NCBI GenBank assembly: GCA_963823435.1
Contig: CAWGLN010000001.1
Coordinates: 248,001 to 312,000 of the forward strand
Length of the DNA stretch: 64,000 nucleotides
Reading direction: 5' to 3'
Origin: CAKZML01 sp963823435
Lineage (GTDB): Bacteria > Pseudomonadota > Gammaproteobacteria > Steroidobacterales > BM003
The notes below the pieces were generated by a model that was not told the origin of the DNA, searched no databases, and was given only the letters and a program-made list of their open reading frames with translations. The translations under genes were made by a program, and so were the position numbers. Position 1 is the stretch's first letter, and every line of letters starts with the position of its first letter. Positions 34,455 through 44,018 of the stretch are shown piece by piece.

Positions 34455-35195
34455 CTAGACCCGTCCCACTCGCATGGCCACCTGCCAGGTAACGGGTAGT
34501 GTTCGAGAATCCGACGGCCAGTATTCCGACAATTCCCGCTCCACCGCGGGCAAGGGATCCCTACCCACACGCACCCGGTAGCGACTCACCGCCGACCAGG
34601 TAGACAAATACCCCATCACGGTTTTCAAATCCCAGTCGGCCCACATGGTCGGCGCGGCCAATGAAAGCTCCTCGAACGGAAAGGCCAGGTCTGCATAAGC
34701 TTGCTCGACCATGGCCCGCTCAGGCGGCCAGTCAGCTCCCAGGGTCCGGGTGTGCAGTCGTCTGAGCAAGGGATCCATTTCAGGCGAGATACTTAACAGC
34801 TGGTAGGTCCACACCGCGATCACCCCGCCCGGTCTCAGCACGCGCCTGACCTCTGGATAAAACCGGTCAAGGTCGAACCAGTGCAAGGCCTGGGCTACGG
34901 TTACCAGGTCGACACTCTGATCCGCCAGCGGTACAGCCTCTGCCAGACAGCACAAACGATCCAGCCCGGGGTTTCGACAGGTCAGTATTTGCGCAAGACT
35001 GGCATCGCTGGCGATGACCTGGTCGAAGTGATCGAGCAAGCCACGAGCCGCCTGACCACCGCCTGCCCCGCAATCCCAGGCTCTTTTTCGGGCCGGAACC
35101 AGGCCGGCCAGGAGTTGAAACATCCCGGGACTGTAGTGCGGGCGGAAGCTTTGGTAGTTCCGGGCCACGTCTGAAAAGTGATCGCTGAATCCAGA
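34455..35195 (-). CDS. Class I SAM-dependent methyltransferase
   Basis: From ATG 35195 (MSGFSDHFSDVARNYQSFRP) this 246-residue protein has AWDCGAGGGQAARGLLDHF (motif I), VIASDASLAQI (motif II), VTVAQALHWFDLDRFYPEV and VLRPGGVIAVWTYQ. The FSDVAxxYxxFRPxYP start resembles trans-aconitate/ubiquinone-type methyltransferases. Substrate unknown. It is just upstream of the M1 peptidase gene, perhaps in one operon. Confidence 0.84.
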   Translation of the reverse strand, partial: SGFSDHFSDVARNYQSFRPHYSPGMFQLLAGLVPARKRAWDCGAGGGQAARGLLDHFDQVIASDASLAQILTCRNPGLDRLCCLAEAVPLADQSVDLVTVAQALHWFDLDRFYPEVRRVLRPGGVIAVWTYQLLSISPEMDPLLRRLHTRTLGADWPPERAMVEQAYADLAFPFEELSLAAPTMWADWDLKTVMGYLSTWSAVSRYRVRVGRDPLPAVERELSEYWPSDSRTLPVTWQVAMRVGRV

Positions 35196-35255
35196 CATTA
35201 GTTGGCAAGAAATCCGGCTTGGCGCTGGCAATAATGCATCACATCAACCTCGGCG

Positions 35256-36665
35256 CTAGGGCAGGGCCGTCTCAGCAACAGCCGGGGAGTCCGTGCGGGT
35301 GTCCGTATCAGTATCGGTGCTGCTGTCGGTTTTGGTTTCAGAAGCAGTATCAGCGTCCATGCCAGTGTCGGTGTCAAAGTCGACATCGATATCCGGCCCG
35401 CCGCCACTGTCCTGTTTGACCTGGACTAACGGTCTTGCATGCTCTGCCCAGGGGATCTGCGCCAGGACCATTTCAGGTTCGGGACTACCCAGCGACACAG
35501 GCAGCGGTATCCCCCGTGCCTCTTCAATGATCCTCTTCACCCGGTCCCAATCGATCTCCCGACTGGCCAGGCGGGAATCTCGCAGCAGGCGTCCCTGGAC
35601 CTGCTCCCAATGACCCGACCAGATCTCGTCGTCCTCAGAGGGCGGGTGCGCCTCCAGGTACAACAACCCATCGGCCTCCGCCAGCATGATCGGCTCACTC
35701 ATAATAGTGACCGGGGTACCCAGTGGCACCCGTGGATACAGACTTTCGATATCTTCCGGATACAGACGCACACAACCGTGACTGACGCGCATGCCCACGC
35801 CGTAGGGCTTGTTGGTGCCGTGTATCAGGTAGCCGGGCAAATCCAGCAAAATGGCGTAGGCGCCCAGCGGGTTGTCCGGACCGGGGTCTACCTGGCGAGG
35901 CAATGGATCACCCGCCTCGGCGTGTTCCGCACGAATTGAAGCAGGAACGAACCACACCGGGTCCTTCGCTTTTGACAGTACCTTCGCCGCACCGGTCGGG
36001 GTTGCCCAGCCCTCGCGTCCCACCCCGATCGGGTAGGTCGCAATCAGCGATCCGTCCTGGTCAAAATAGAACAGGCGACGGCTTGCCAGGTTCAACACCA
36101 GGCCCTGGCGCTGCAACGGCAGGATCATGCGGGTCGGCAGTAACACCACCGTTCCTTCGCCCGGCACCCAGGTGTCTACCCCGGGATTGGCCTGCCTTAT
36201 CTCATCAAACCCCAGACCGTTGGCCCTGGCGATCTCCGGCAGAGTGTCCTCGCGATAGACGCTGATCCTTTGCAGTTCACCCAGCATCTCCGCCTTTGCC
36301 ATCCCGGGCGGCGGATCGCGCAAAACAGACCCTTCATCGGGTTCCGCCAAAGCAGCCACCGATACCGGTGAAACCGGTGTTTGAGTGCGGGCCGTGGGAT
36401 CGACCTCATCAGGCTCCGCCAGGACAAGCCCGGACATCGGCGAAACCGGTGTTTGCATACCCACCTGGGGTTCGACGTCATCGGTCTTTGCCGAGACCAC
36501 GACGGCCGCAGACGATTTCGGCGGTTCAATCTGGGGATGCTCGTCGACAAGAGGCGGAGGTTCCCAACCGGCACAGCCATTGCACAGCGCGCAAACAAGC
36601 AGGGTTGGCAGGGTATCGGTAATTGAGGATATGCATAAGGCTGGCGGACTGTAGCTTCCTGGCAC
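35256..36665 (-). CDS. L,D-transpeptidase (YkuD) with LysM-like region and repetitive tail
   Basis: The catalytic domain is clear: HGTNKPYGVGMRVSHGCVRL with the nucleophile in SHGCVR. A LysM-like peptidoglycan-binding segment (ISVYREDTLPEIARANGLGF) precedes it. The N-terminal part has two similar TQTPVSP/EPDE repeats. The C-terminus ends in a Asp/Thr-rich tract (DVDFDTDTGMDADTAS, then TDSSTDTDTDTRTDS). It cross-links peptidoglycan or attaches lipoprotein to it in the periplasm. The GTG start gives an odd N-terminus with a possible lipobox at LCNGC; the exact start is uncertain. Confidence 0.88.
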   Translation of the reverse strand: MPGSYSPPALCISSITDTLPTLLVCALCNGCAGWEPPPLVDEHPQIEPPKSSAAVVVSAKTDDVEPQVGMQTPVSPMSGLVLAEPDEVDPTARTQTPVSPVSVAALAEPDEGSVLRDPPPGMAKAEMLGELQRISVYREDTLPEIARANGLGFDEIRQANPGVDTWVPGEGTVVLLPTRMILPLQRQGLVLNLASRRLFYFDQDGSLIATYPIGVGREGWATPTGAAKVLSKAKDPVWFVPASIRAEHAEAGDPLPRQVDPGPDNPLGAYAILLDLPGYLIHGTNKPYGVGMRVSHGCVRLYPEDIESLYPRVPLGTPVTIMSEPIMLAEADGLLYLEAHPPSEDDEIWSGHWEQVQGRLLRDSRLASREIDWDRVKRIIEEARGIPLPVSLGSPEPEMVLAQIPWAEHARPLVQVKQDSGGGPDIDVDFDTDTGMDADTASETKTDSSTDTDTDTRTDSPAVAETALP

Positions 36666-36674
36666 TGGCCAGGG

Positions 36675-37688
36675 CTAGCGCCGTCTCGCTACCGCGTCCT
36701 GCAAGCCCACGTTGTTCTTTTTGAACACCTGGTCTGCACGATAGCTGGAGCGCACCAGCGGACCCGCCACCACTTCCATGAAGCCCATCTCAAGACCCCA
36801 TTGCCGATAACGCTCGAACTCGGCAGGGCTGACAAAACGCTCCACGGCAAGGTGATTGGCCGTTGGCCTGAGGTACTGCCCCAGGGTCACGATATCCACC
36901 CCGGCTGTACGACAGTCTTGCAGGGCCTGGCGGATTTCTTCCTCGGTTTCCCCAAGACCCAGCATCAGGCTGGTCTTGGTTGTGAGGCCGGGCTTGAACG
37001 TCTTGGCATGGGCCAGGACGTCCAGGGTTTGCTGGTAGCCGGCCCGGGCATCGCGCACCGGGTGGGTCAGACGGCGGACTGTCTCGAGGTTCTGTGCAAA
37101 CACGTCCAGACCGGAATCGGCCACCACTTCCACATCCGGAAGATGGCCACTGAAATCCGGTGTCAGGGCCTCCACCGCGGTCTGCGGATTCAACTGCTTG
37201 ATGGCTTTCACGCAGGCCGCGTAATGGGCCGCTCCGCCATCCGGGAGATCATCCCTGTCCACCGAAGTAATCACCACGTATTTCAGACCCATGATCTGTA
37301 CCGACCTGGCCGTGTTCCCGGGCTCCTGCGCATCCAGCCAGCCCCTGGGATTGCCGGTATCCACCGCGCAGAAACGACAGGCCCGCGTGCATACCGAACC
37401 CATCACCATGATGGTTGCGGTGCCGCCGTTCCAGCACTCGCCGATATTCGGGCACATGGATTCTTCGCACACGGTGGCCAGTTTGTGCTCGCGAACATTC
37501 TTGCGCACACCCTCGAAACCCTTGCCCGCGGGCATCGGTGCGCGCAGCCAGTCGGGTTTGCGTTGGCGCACAAGCACCGCGTCCTCACCACGGGTCTTCA
37601 TGCCATGCTTGATGGCCGTGACACCGGTTTCCGGGTTGGTGTACTTGCTGCCCGCCTTGACCACAGGGATTCCCTTGAACTCGCTCAA
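36675..37688 (-). CDS. lipA: Lipoyl synthase
   Basis: The 337-residue radical SAM enzyme has the auxiliary cluster cysteines C74, C79, C85 (CEESMCPNIGEC) and the radical SAM CxxxCxxC at 100-107 (CTRACRFC), with RSSYRAD near the C-terminus providing the serine ligand. It inserts two sulfurs into octanoyl-lipoyl domains. lipB is not adjacent. Confidence 0.97.
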   Translation of the reverse strand: MSEFKGIPVVKAGSKYTNPETGVTAIKHGMKTRGEDAVLVRQRKPDWLRAPMPAGKGFEGVRKNVREHKLATVCEESMCPNIGECWNGGTATIMVMGSVCTRACRFCAVDTGNPRGWLDAQEPGNTARSVQIMGLKYVVITSVDRDDLPDGGAAHYAACVKAIKQLNPQTAVEALTPDFSGHLPDVEVVADSGLDVFAQNLETVRRLTHPVRDARAGYQQTLDVLAHAKTFKPGLTTKTSLMLGLGETEEEIRQALQDCRTAGVDIVTLGQYLRPTANHLAVERFVSPAEFERYRQWGLEMGFMEVVAGPLVRSSYRADQVFKKNNVGLQDAVARRR

Positions 37689-37914
37689 TTAGACTACCGC
37701 GCAGCTTGAAATGTTGCCGCATTGTCGCATAGCACGTCAGCTGGACCAAAACCCTGTGCCGGCAGCCCTCCGCAAACCGCGCGGACTGCGCCGGCCTGGA
37801 CAGGACTCCCGTTGCTGCCCCGGCGGTGGGCGGGGCCCGGGACCCGGGCGCTAACTTTCGGTCTGTACTTGCTTTATGCTTGCGCTTTATTTTTCTGAGT
37901 CTTGGGATAAAGCA

Positions 37915-39378
37915 ATGACTAGACATTGGTTCAGTGCCCTGTTGGGTATTCTCCTTCTGGCCGCCAGCCTGGCTGGCCAGGCCAGCAACGATACAATCCG
38001 CGCTACCTTGTTCGGCGATGCGGACCAGGCCAGACAGGCCGCTATCGAGGCTGACGCCGCCCTGCTCGCCCCGCGCAGTTTCGAGCGCGCCGGAAAGTCT
38101 TACCAAAGCGCGGAAAAGAACCTGGCCCGGGGCCAGAAAGTGGATCGTATCCGTCGCGACCTGGACAGCGCGGTCGCGGAATACCGCAAGGCGGTCACTT
38201 CGGCGGAACTGGCCAAGGTTACCTTTGGCAGCATGATCAAGGGACGCAATGACGCCCTCGCCGCCCAGGCCCAACTCATGGCGACCGAATTATGGAATTC
38301 GGGCGAACGCGAGTTCCGGGATGCCGTCATCGAACTGGAGGTGGGCGACCTGCGTGGTGCGCGCAAGCGCGAGGCCGCGGCAGAGGCAGACTTCCGTGAC
38401 GCTGAACTGCAGGCGATCAAGGTCAGCATGCTGAGCGAAACACGCCGGCTGTTGAAAGAGGCCGATGACAAGAGCGCCGGGCGTTATGCACCCACCACGC
38501 TGCGCACCGCCCAGGCCTTGCTGGTACAGGCCGAGAGGGAACTGGAGGAAAATCGCTATGACGCCGACCTGCCGCGCAGCCTTGCGCGACAAGCACGCTA
38601 CGAAGCGCTGCATGCTATTTACCTGGCGGCCTACCTGCGTGCGGCTCGTGACAGGGACCTGACCTACGAGGACCTGGTGCTGGAATGGGAACGTCCGATA
38701 CACGCGATTGCAGGTGCCGCTGACCTGGCGGCGGAACTGGACCAGGGCTATGCCAAGCCCACCGCCCAAATCATTGAATACATCGAGAACCTGCGTATCG
38801 AAAGACATTCTCTGCAACAGGACCTGCTGGAGAAAGATCAGCGCATAGAAGCCATGACGCAGGAAATAGCCGTACTCGACCAGAATCTGGGTGGAGCGCG
38901 CGAGGAACGCATGGCGCTGGCCCAGCAACTGGCCAGCCAGGAACGTGTACGCGAGCAGGTCAGGCAGGTGGAGGGCATGTTTACCCGAACCGAGGGCCTG
39001 GTGTTCCGGGATGGCAACGACATTTATATTCGCCTGCTGGGCTTGAACTTCGAGGTAGGTCGGGCAGAAATTGCGCCTGGTAATTACCCCCTGCTGGGCA
39101 AGGTCCAGGATGCCCTGCGGGTGTTCCCGGAGGCCTCCATGGTGGTTGAAGGTCACACCGATTCCCACGGAAGTAACGAAACCAACATGGTCCTGTCACA
39201 GCGGCGCGCAACGGCAGTGCGTGGCTACCTGGCAAACAGCATGGGGCTGAATCCCGAACTGATTACCTCGGTGGGCTATGGCGAAACCCAGCCGGTAGCC
39301 AATAACGAAACACCCGAGGGCCGTAAACGCAATCGGCGTATCGACATCCGTATCCAGCCCAGTGCGGATATTCACTAG
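37915..39378 (+). CDS. OmpA-family protein with long helical N-domain
   Basis: Starting at ATG 37915, the protein has a signal peptide (MTRHWFSALLGILLLAASLAG) and a roughly 330-residue helical region rich in alanine (DUF4398-like repeats such as RQAAIEADAALLAPRSFE). A peptidoglycan-binding OmpA C-domain follows, with VVEGHTDSHGSNETNMVLSQ and GYGETQPVANNETPEGRKRN. It probably anchors the outer membrane to the wall. The TAG stop overlaps repeat copy C. Confidence 0.88.
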   Translation: MTRHWFSALLGILLLAASLAGQASNDTIRATLFGDADQARQAAIEADAALLAPRSFERAGKSYQSAEKNLARGQKVDRIRRDLDSAVAEYRKAVTSAELAKVTFGSMIKGRNDALAAQAQLMATELWNSGEREFRDAVIELEVGDLRGARKREAAAEADFRDAELQAIKVSMLSETRRLLKEADDKSAGRYAPTTLRTAQALLVQAERELEENRYDADLPRSLARQARYEALHAIYLAAYLRAARDRDLTYEDLVLEWERPIHAIAGAADLAAELDQGYAKPTAQIIEYIENLRIERHSLQQDLLEKDQRIEAMTQEIAVLDQNLGGAREERMALAQQLASQERVREQVRQVEGMFTRTEGLVFRDGNDIYIRLLGLNFEVGRAEIAPGNYPLLGKVQDALRVFPEASMVVEGHTDSHGSNETNMVLSQRRATAVRGYLANSMGLNPELITSVGYGETQPVANNETPEGRKRNRRIDIRIQPSADIH

Positions 39379-39709
39379 GGAGTCTCTGATCTACTTCGCC
39401 CAGAATAAATCAGAGGTTCCCTGGGAAATTTCGGATTCTATGCAGACGAAGAGGATTGCCGACGACAGGATTCCGATTCAAGACGTCAGTTGGGCGAAAG
39501 ACGGGCTTGCGTAGTCCGGCAGTTAAAAATGGTGCGTAGAACGCACCCTACGAAATGTGGCAGTACAGAGGCCGGGTGATCGGGACCCAGGGTGCACTCT
39601 GTGCACCGGCCAAATTGTGCGTAAAAAGCACCCTCCGAAAGAAAGGCAGAATAGAAGCCGGCTATGCCGACCCGGGTGCAGGCGTTCGTGCATAGATCGG
39701 ACGCTCCCC
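39378..39709. repeat. Repeat element copy C (long, diverged)
   Basis: The left end GGGAGTCTCTGATCTACT starts on the last base of the OmpA stop. The right end ATAGATCGGACGCTCCCC is its diverged inverse. The shared block CGATTCAAGACGTC is present, and two GTGCAC/GCACCC-type hairpin units (39531-39551 and 39589-39633) are nested. It is longer than the other copies at about 332 bp and looks older, with many mismatches. Confidence 0.75.
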
Positions 39710-39714
39710 GGGAT

Positions 39715-41148
39715 TCAGACCTCCAGCTCCAGTTGGTCCGGGCCCGGTCGATCGTTGCCGGTCAGGTCCAGCACGTCCAGGTCTTTACCGGCACGCAGGA
39801 ATCGATCCAGTATCTTGTAGCAGTCCGGATCGAACATCCTCTCACCGCCGGGCGCCAGCATGTCCCACAACTGGCTGCGTGAGACGGCCGTACCCAGGTA
39901 ACACCATTCATCGAATACATGAATGTCGGTACGTCCTCCCCGGCCACGCTCGCGTATACCCACCGGTCCGGAAAATGGCCAGGCCCTGATGCTCTGGCTC
40001 ATCAATGCCTGCATCAAACGCAGGTTGTGTGCGAGGACGGTTTCCTCGCCGTTGCAGGCACCGCGACAGCGACCCAGTTGCCGGGAAAAACACGGCCCGC
40101 TACGACGCGCCTCCAGTCCCAGCAAACGCGGACACAATCCGTGCTCCCGGGCGGCGGTCTCCAGCCGTGCACGTGCCTCCTTGCGACTGCGAAACATGCC
40201 AAAGAGTCTTTGCTGGCCGTGGGCAGGGCATGCACCCAACTCCACCAGATCAATCTGTACCGCACCCGCGCCACCTACCGCGTAGGCATACAGGGTACCT
40301 GCGCGTCTGAGCTTGCGATTAAACGCAGGCTGGTGCCGCTTGACCAGGCTGGACTCGAGCAACAACGCACCCAGCTCGCCGGCAGTCTCGGTCCACTCCA
40401 GGCGACGCAGTTGCTGGGCCATACGCATTTCCCGGGAGGAACGGTGATCGGAGGCGAAATGCGCCATGACCCTGGAGCGCAGGTTGATGCTCTTGCCCAC
40501 GTACAGCAACGCATCGGCCTCGCCATAGAAACGGTAAACACCCGGCCGGGTAGGTACCTGGTCCAATACCTCTGCATCCAGTCCACCGGGCAGGGCCGGT
40601 CGCTTGAGCAGGTCGGTCACGGTTTTTTCAATGGTACCGCTGGGTACATCCCGATACACGAGCTGCACGAAATCCCACAGCACCCTGGCATCGGCCAGGG
40701 CCCGGTGCCGCTCCGGGCAAGCCAGGCCATGACGCTGCATGATGGCATCCAGGTTGTGGCGACGATAGTGCGGATACAGGGCGCGTGAGAGCTTGACCGT
40801 ACACAGAACCTTTTCCTGGAACGCCATCCCCGCGCGCCGAAATTCATTCTTCAAGAAACCGTAATCGAAGCGTGCATTATGGGCCACGAACAAATGGCCA
40901 CGAAGACGCTCCAGCACCTCCTCTCCAAGCCGGGCAAAGGTCGGCGCGGATTCGACCATCTCGGTGCTTATGCCGGTCAGGCGCTCGATCGCCGGGGGTA
41001 TGCTTTGCTCGGGATTGACCAGGCTGCTCCATTCCTCTACCAGCAGACCATTTTCCACGCGCACGATGCCTATTTCGGTCACGCGATTGCTGTTCGCATT
41101 GGTACCGGTGGTTTCCACATCCACAAAGGCCAGGCGTGATGCGATCAA
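39715..41148 (-). CDS. DnaQ-type exonuclease fused to GIY-YIG nuclease
   Basis: The 477-residue protein has a 3'-5' exonuclease domain (FVDVETTGTNANSNRVTEIG at 7-26, HNARFDYGFL, HRALADARVLWDF) in the first 180 residues. A GIY-YIG domain follows (RPGVYRFYGEADALLYVGKS, then NLRSRVMAHF) like the UvrC N-terminal half. This fusion family is thought to act in DNA repair or polymerase proofreading. The ATG start overlaps the HAD phosphatase stop. Confidence 0.9.
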   Translation of the reverse strand: MIASRLAFVDVETTGTNANSNRVTEIGIVRVENGLLVEEWSSLVNPEQSIPPAIERLTGISTEMVESAPTFARLGEEVLERLRGHLFVAHNARFDYGFLKNEFRRAGMAFQEKVLCTVKLSRALYPHYRRHNLDAIMQRHGLACPERHRALADARVLWDFVQLVYRDVPSGTIEKTVTDLLKRPALPGGLDAEVLDQVPTRPGVYRFYGEADALLYVGKSINLRSRVMAHFASDHRSSREMRMAQQLRRLEWTETAGELGALLLESSLVKRHQPAFNRKLRRAGTLYAYAVGGAGAVQIDLVELGACPAHGQQRLFGMFRSRKEARARLETAAREHGLCPRLLGLEARRSGPCFSRQLGRCRGACNGEETVLAHNLRLMQALMSQSIRAWPFSGPVGIRERGRGGRTDIHVFDEWCYLGTAVSRSQLWDMLAPGGERMFDPDCYKILDRFLRAGKDLDVLDLTGNDRPGPDQLELEV

Positions 41149-41861
41149 CTGGCACTCCCTGGCACGCGACCAAGTCGTAATGACAACTCTTCCAGGTCAC
41201 TGACGACTACGTCCGGGGGAGTGATTTCCGCCGGCCAACTCTCTCCCCTGCGGTTGACCCAGGCCGTCTGCAGACCCGCTCCACGGGCGCCATCGACATC
41301 GGTACGCGGATCATCTCCTACGTGAAGAATACGCGCGTGGGGCACACCGGCCTTCTCCGCCGCCACGTCAAAGATTTTTTGTTGCGGCTTGGCCGTCCCG
41401 ACTTCCCGGGCCTGTACCGAGGCCACGAAAAATGCGGCAAGCCCCACCTTGCCCAGATCCGCATTGCCATTGGTCACCGCAACCAGCGGATAGCGTGCGC
41501 TCAGCCATTCGAGCGCCGGCAACACATCCAGGTACAGGTCCACGCGGTTACGTTCCTCAAAAAACACCTGGAAAGCGTCTTCTCCGACATGGGCCGGATG
41601 CCCGCCCTGCTCGGCCAGGGTGCTCAGCAGGCTGCGCCGCACATGCGTCATGTCATGGCTGTACTGCGGAAAAGACGCCACATAGGACGCCAGGCGTTGC
41701 TGCATGTCCTGCTGTGCAAGCTGGCTTGCGACATCGGGGTAGTTTTCCGCCAACCACTCCCGGGTAACCCGTTCCGCACGCCGGATCACCGGCAAGATCG
41801 GCCACAGCGTGTCGTCCAGGTCCAGGCATATCGCCTCTATCGGTGTTTCCATCTTTCTCAT
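41145..41861 (-). CDS. HAD phosphatase, YigB-like
   Basis: The nucleophile motif is LDLDDTLWPILPVI; motif II is VTNGNADL and the late motif is HVGDDPRTDVDGARGAGL. The DLDDTL(W/Y) plus PVI start is typical of YigB, which dephosphorylates a riboflavin precursor and FMN. It is 238 residues long and overlaps the exonuclease gene by four bases, so they are coupled. An ATG at 41852 is an alternative start. Confidence 0.85.
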   Translation of the reverse strand: MRKMETPIEAICLDLDDTLWPILPVIRRAERVTREWLAENYPDVASQLAQQDMQQRLASYVASFPQYSHDMTHVRRSLLSTLAEQGGHPAHVGEDAFQVFFEERNRVDLYLDVLPALEWLSARYPLVAVTNGNADLGKVGLAAFFVASVQAREVGTAKPQQKIFDVAAEKAGVPHARILHVGDDPRTDVDGARGAGLQTAWVNRRGESWPAEITPPDVVVSDLEELSLRLGRVPGSAS

Positions 41862-41960
41862 GCTACGCGCCCGGCCATGTTCCCGATTCTAGCCGATCCC
41901 ACCGACCCAAGTGCATCGGTTATGCTCGACAACTGCTCAGCACAAGCAAGGTATAGAAGC

Positions 41961-42707
41961 ATGCCACCGTCCACCATGCCCCTCCAATTCATCGCCCACA
42001 GAGGGGCAGCCGCGGCCTACCCGGAGAATACTTTGCCGGCCATAGAAGGCGCCCTGCGCTGCGGCCTGAACTGGGTAGAGATAGACGTGCACTTCAGTGC
42101 CGATCACCAGGCTATCGTGATTCATGACAACGACCTGTGGCGCACCGCCGGCCGGCCGGGCCGGGTCTTTGAAATGCACAGCGAAGAACTTGCCCGGGTG
42201 TCGGTGCACGAGGAACGCCGGCTTGGACCTGCGCCCACCTTGATCCCTCCTCCACCCCTGGCCGACGCCGCCGCCCTGCTGGACGGCTATCCCCGGGCCA
42301 CCATGTTTGTGGAAATCAAGGTCGATGGAATTCAGCGGATAGGACGTGAACTGGCCGTCGACTCGGTCAACCGGGCTTTGGGTGCACGTGCGCCACAATG
42401 CGTAGTGCTGTCCTTCGATCCCGGCGTGCTGGAGCTTGCGCGTAAATACCACGGCTATCGCATAGGCTGGGTCCTGAGCAGCTACGATAGACAGGCAAGC
42501 AAACTTGCCGTGGAGCTTGCCCCGGACTTCCTGTTCGTCAACTTTTCGAAGGTGCCTGGTGGCGAAATGTTGTTCGACGGCCCCTGGCAATGGGCGGTTT
42601 ACGAGGTTAACAGCCTGCCGGAAGCCCTGGACTGGTCCGCCCGCGGGGCCCGCCTGGTAGAGAGTTTTGTAGCCTGCGAACTGGCAGCTGAAATGGCCGC
42701 AAAATAA
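41961..42707 (+). CDS. Glycerophosphodiester phosphodiesterase
   Basis: The protein opens MPPSTMPLQFIAHRGAAAAY with the catalytic HRG, followed by PENTLPAIEGALRCGLNWVE and IDVHFSADHQAIVIHDNDLW with the metal-binding residues. It hydrolyses glycerophosphodiesters to glycerol-3-phosphate. The open frame extends upstream to 41322 antisense to the HAD gene and is rejected; the ATG at 41961 matches the family start. Confidence 0.93.
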   Translation: MPPSTMPLQFIAHRGAAAAYPENTLPAIEGALRCGLNWVEIDVHFSADHQAIVIHDNDLWRTAGRPGRVFEMHSEELARVSVHEERRLGPAPTLIPPPPLADAAALLDGYPRATMFVEIKVDGIQRIGRELAVDSVNRALGARAPQCVVLSFDPGVLELARKYHGYRIGWVLSSYDRQASKLAVELAPDFLFVNFSKVPGGEMLFDGPWQWAVYEVNSLPEALDWSARGARLVESFVACELAAEMAAK

Positions 42708-42720
42708 CGGTTACAACCGA

Positions 42721-43437
42721 CTACCAGGACAGGTTCCTGCCCCGGTAGTCCCTGAAGCAACCGGACTCTTCCGGCTGCAGCGACTCAATGACTTTGCGCA
42801 TCCCGGTCACGCTCACCTCCGGGGTGATGTCCGCCTCCGGCCCACCCATGTCAGTGCTGACCCAGCCCGGATGCAACAGGGCCACCAGGATTCCACGTTC
42901 GGCAAGATCCAGCGACAGGGAACGCATCACCGCGTTCACAGCCGCCTTGCTGGAGCGATAGGCATAGCTGCCACCGCTGGCATTGAGGCCGATGGACCCC
43001 ATGCTGCTGCTGATGGTGACCAATTTGCGTTGCTCGCTGGAAGCAAGGTGATCGGCGAAGGCCTCGGCCATCGCCATGGGTGCAAACACGTTGATACGGA
43101 ATACCTGCTCCCAGTCATTGAAGTCACTGTTGCCGAAGGCCACCTCGGGCCTGGCCGCTGCGAATCCGCCGAGCGTATAGCGCCCGGCGTTGTTGATCAG
43201 CACATCAATCGGTGTGTCAGACAGTTCGTCCGCCAGGCGCCCAACCGCCGCGACGTCCGTGGGATCGAGTCGATGCACGACCACTTTCCCCCGCGCTCCA
43301 CCGGCCAGTTCGGCCAGGTCGGTGGCGGCCGGGGGATTACGGCAGCAGGCGTGGACCTGCCACCCCGAGGCGGAATATTGCAGCGCAAACTCCAACCCAA
43401 GACCTCGGTTGGCGCCGGTAATCAACACAGTGGGCAT
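42721..43437 (-). CDS. Short-chain dehydrogenase/reductase
   Basis: The protein begins MPTVLITGANRGLGLEFALQ, has DVLINNAGRYTLGG and the catalytic YRSSKAAVNAVMRSL (Y-x3-K). It resembles C-factor-like SDRs. It faces the GDPD gene convergently with 13 bp between. Substrate unknown. Confidence 0.88.
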   Translation of the reverse strand: MPTVLITGANRGLGLEFALQYSASGWQVHACCRNPPAATDLAELAGGARGKVVVHRLDPTDVAAVGRLADELSDTPIDVLINNAGRYTLGGFAAARPEVAFGNSDFNDWEQVFRINVFAPMAMAEAFADHLASSEQRKLVTISSSMGSIGLNASGGSYAYRSSKAAVNAVMRSLSLDLAERGILVALLHPGWVSTDMGGPEADITPEVSVTGMRKVIESLQPEESGCFRDYRGRNLSW

Positions 43438-43487
43438 GATGACACTCCTGTAGCCTGTCGCCGCCGAATCCGCCCCGGGCCCTTCCC

Positions 43488-43922
43488 TCAGCCGAATGAC
43501 ACCTGTGCTTCAAGCAGCGATTCCGAGGTCAGGGAATTGGTAATCAGGCAAACCTTGTCCGATTTTTCCAGCAACCTGATGGCCTTTGCCGGATCAGTTC
43601 CTTCGGGCACGGTCAGCACTACCCTGGTTTCAAAACGCGTGAATCGCGTTACCCCCTCGACCTTGTCCAGGATGCCTTTCACATGGCACTCCAGCCTGGA
43701 CCAGTCAAAGCGACTGCCCCGGGCCACCGCCCTGAAACTCAGGATGAAGCAATCCGCGACCGCGGCCGTAATAAAGTCCTCCGGCGACCACAGACCGCCG
43801 CTACCGCCGAACTGGGGCGGCGGGCCGCTGGGGATATCCGGTAGACCCGGTCCACTGACAATCACCTCGCCCTCTGGTCCAGCGCTGGCGCTGACCTTGT
43901 ATTCATGAGGAAACTCGCTCAT
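43488..43922 (-). CDS. OsmC/Ohr-family protein
   Basis: From ATG 43922 (MSEFPHEYKVSASAGPEGEV) the protein has the OsmC core: GSGGLWSPEDFITAAVADCF with a reactive cysteine, and VCLITNSLTSESLLEAQVS at the end, where a second cysteine (KVCLI) pairs. Family members reduce organic hydroperoxides. It is 144 residues; the extension to 43964 is rejected because it lacks family features. Confidence 0.85.
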   Translation of the reverse strand: MSEFPHEYKVSASAGPEGEVIVSGPGLPDIPSGPPPQFGGSGGLWSPEDFITAAVADCFILSFRAVARGSRFDWSRLECHVKGILDKVEGVTRFTRFETRVVLTVPEGTDPAKAIRLLEKSDKVCLITNSLTSESLLEAQVSFG

Positions 43923-44018
43923 CCATCGACTCCCTGCGTGCGCCATCAAAGGTTCCCGCACCAATGTAACGCCTGCGACCCCAGAGTCGAATCCGGACTT
44001 ACCCTGACTTCTATCGAA

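Noticed and set aside
41322..41960. 5' extension of the GDPD frame
   Set aside because: Antisense to the HAD phosphatase gene; the GDPD family start fits ATG 41961.
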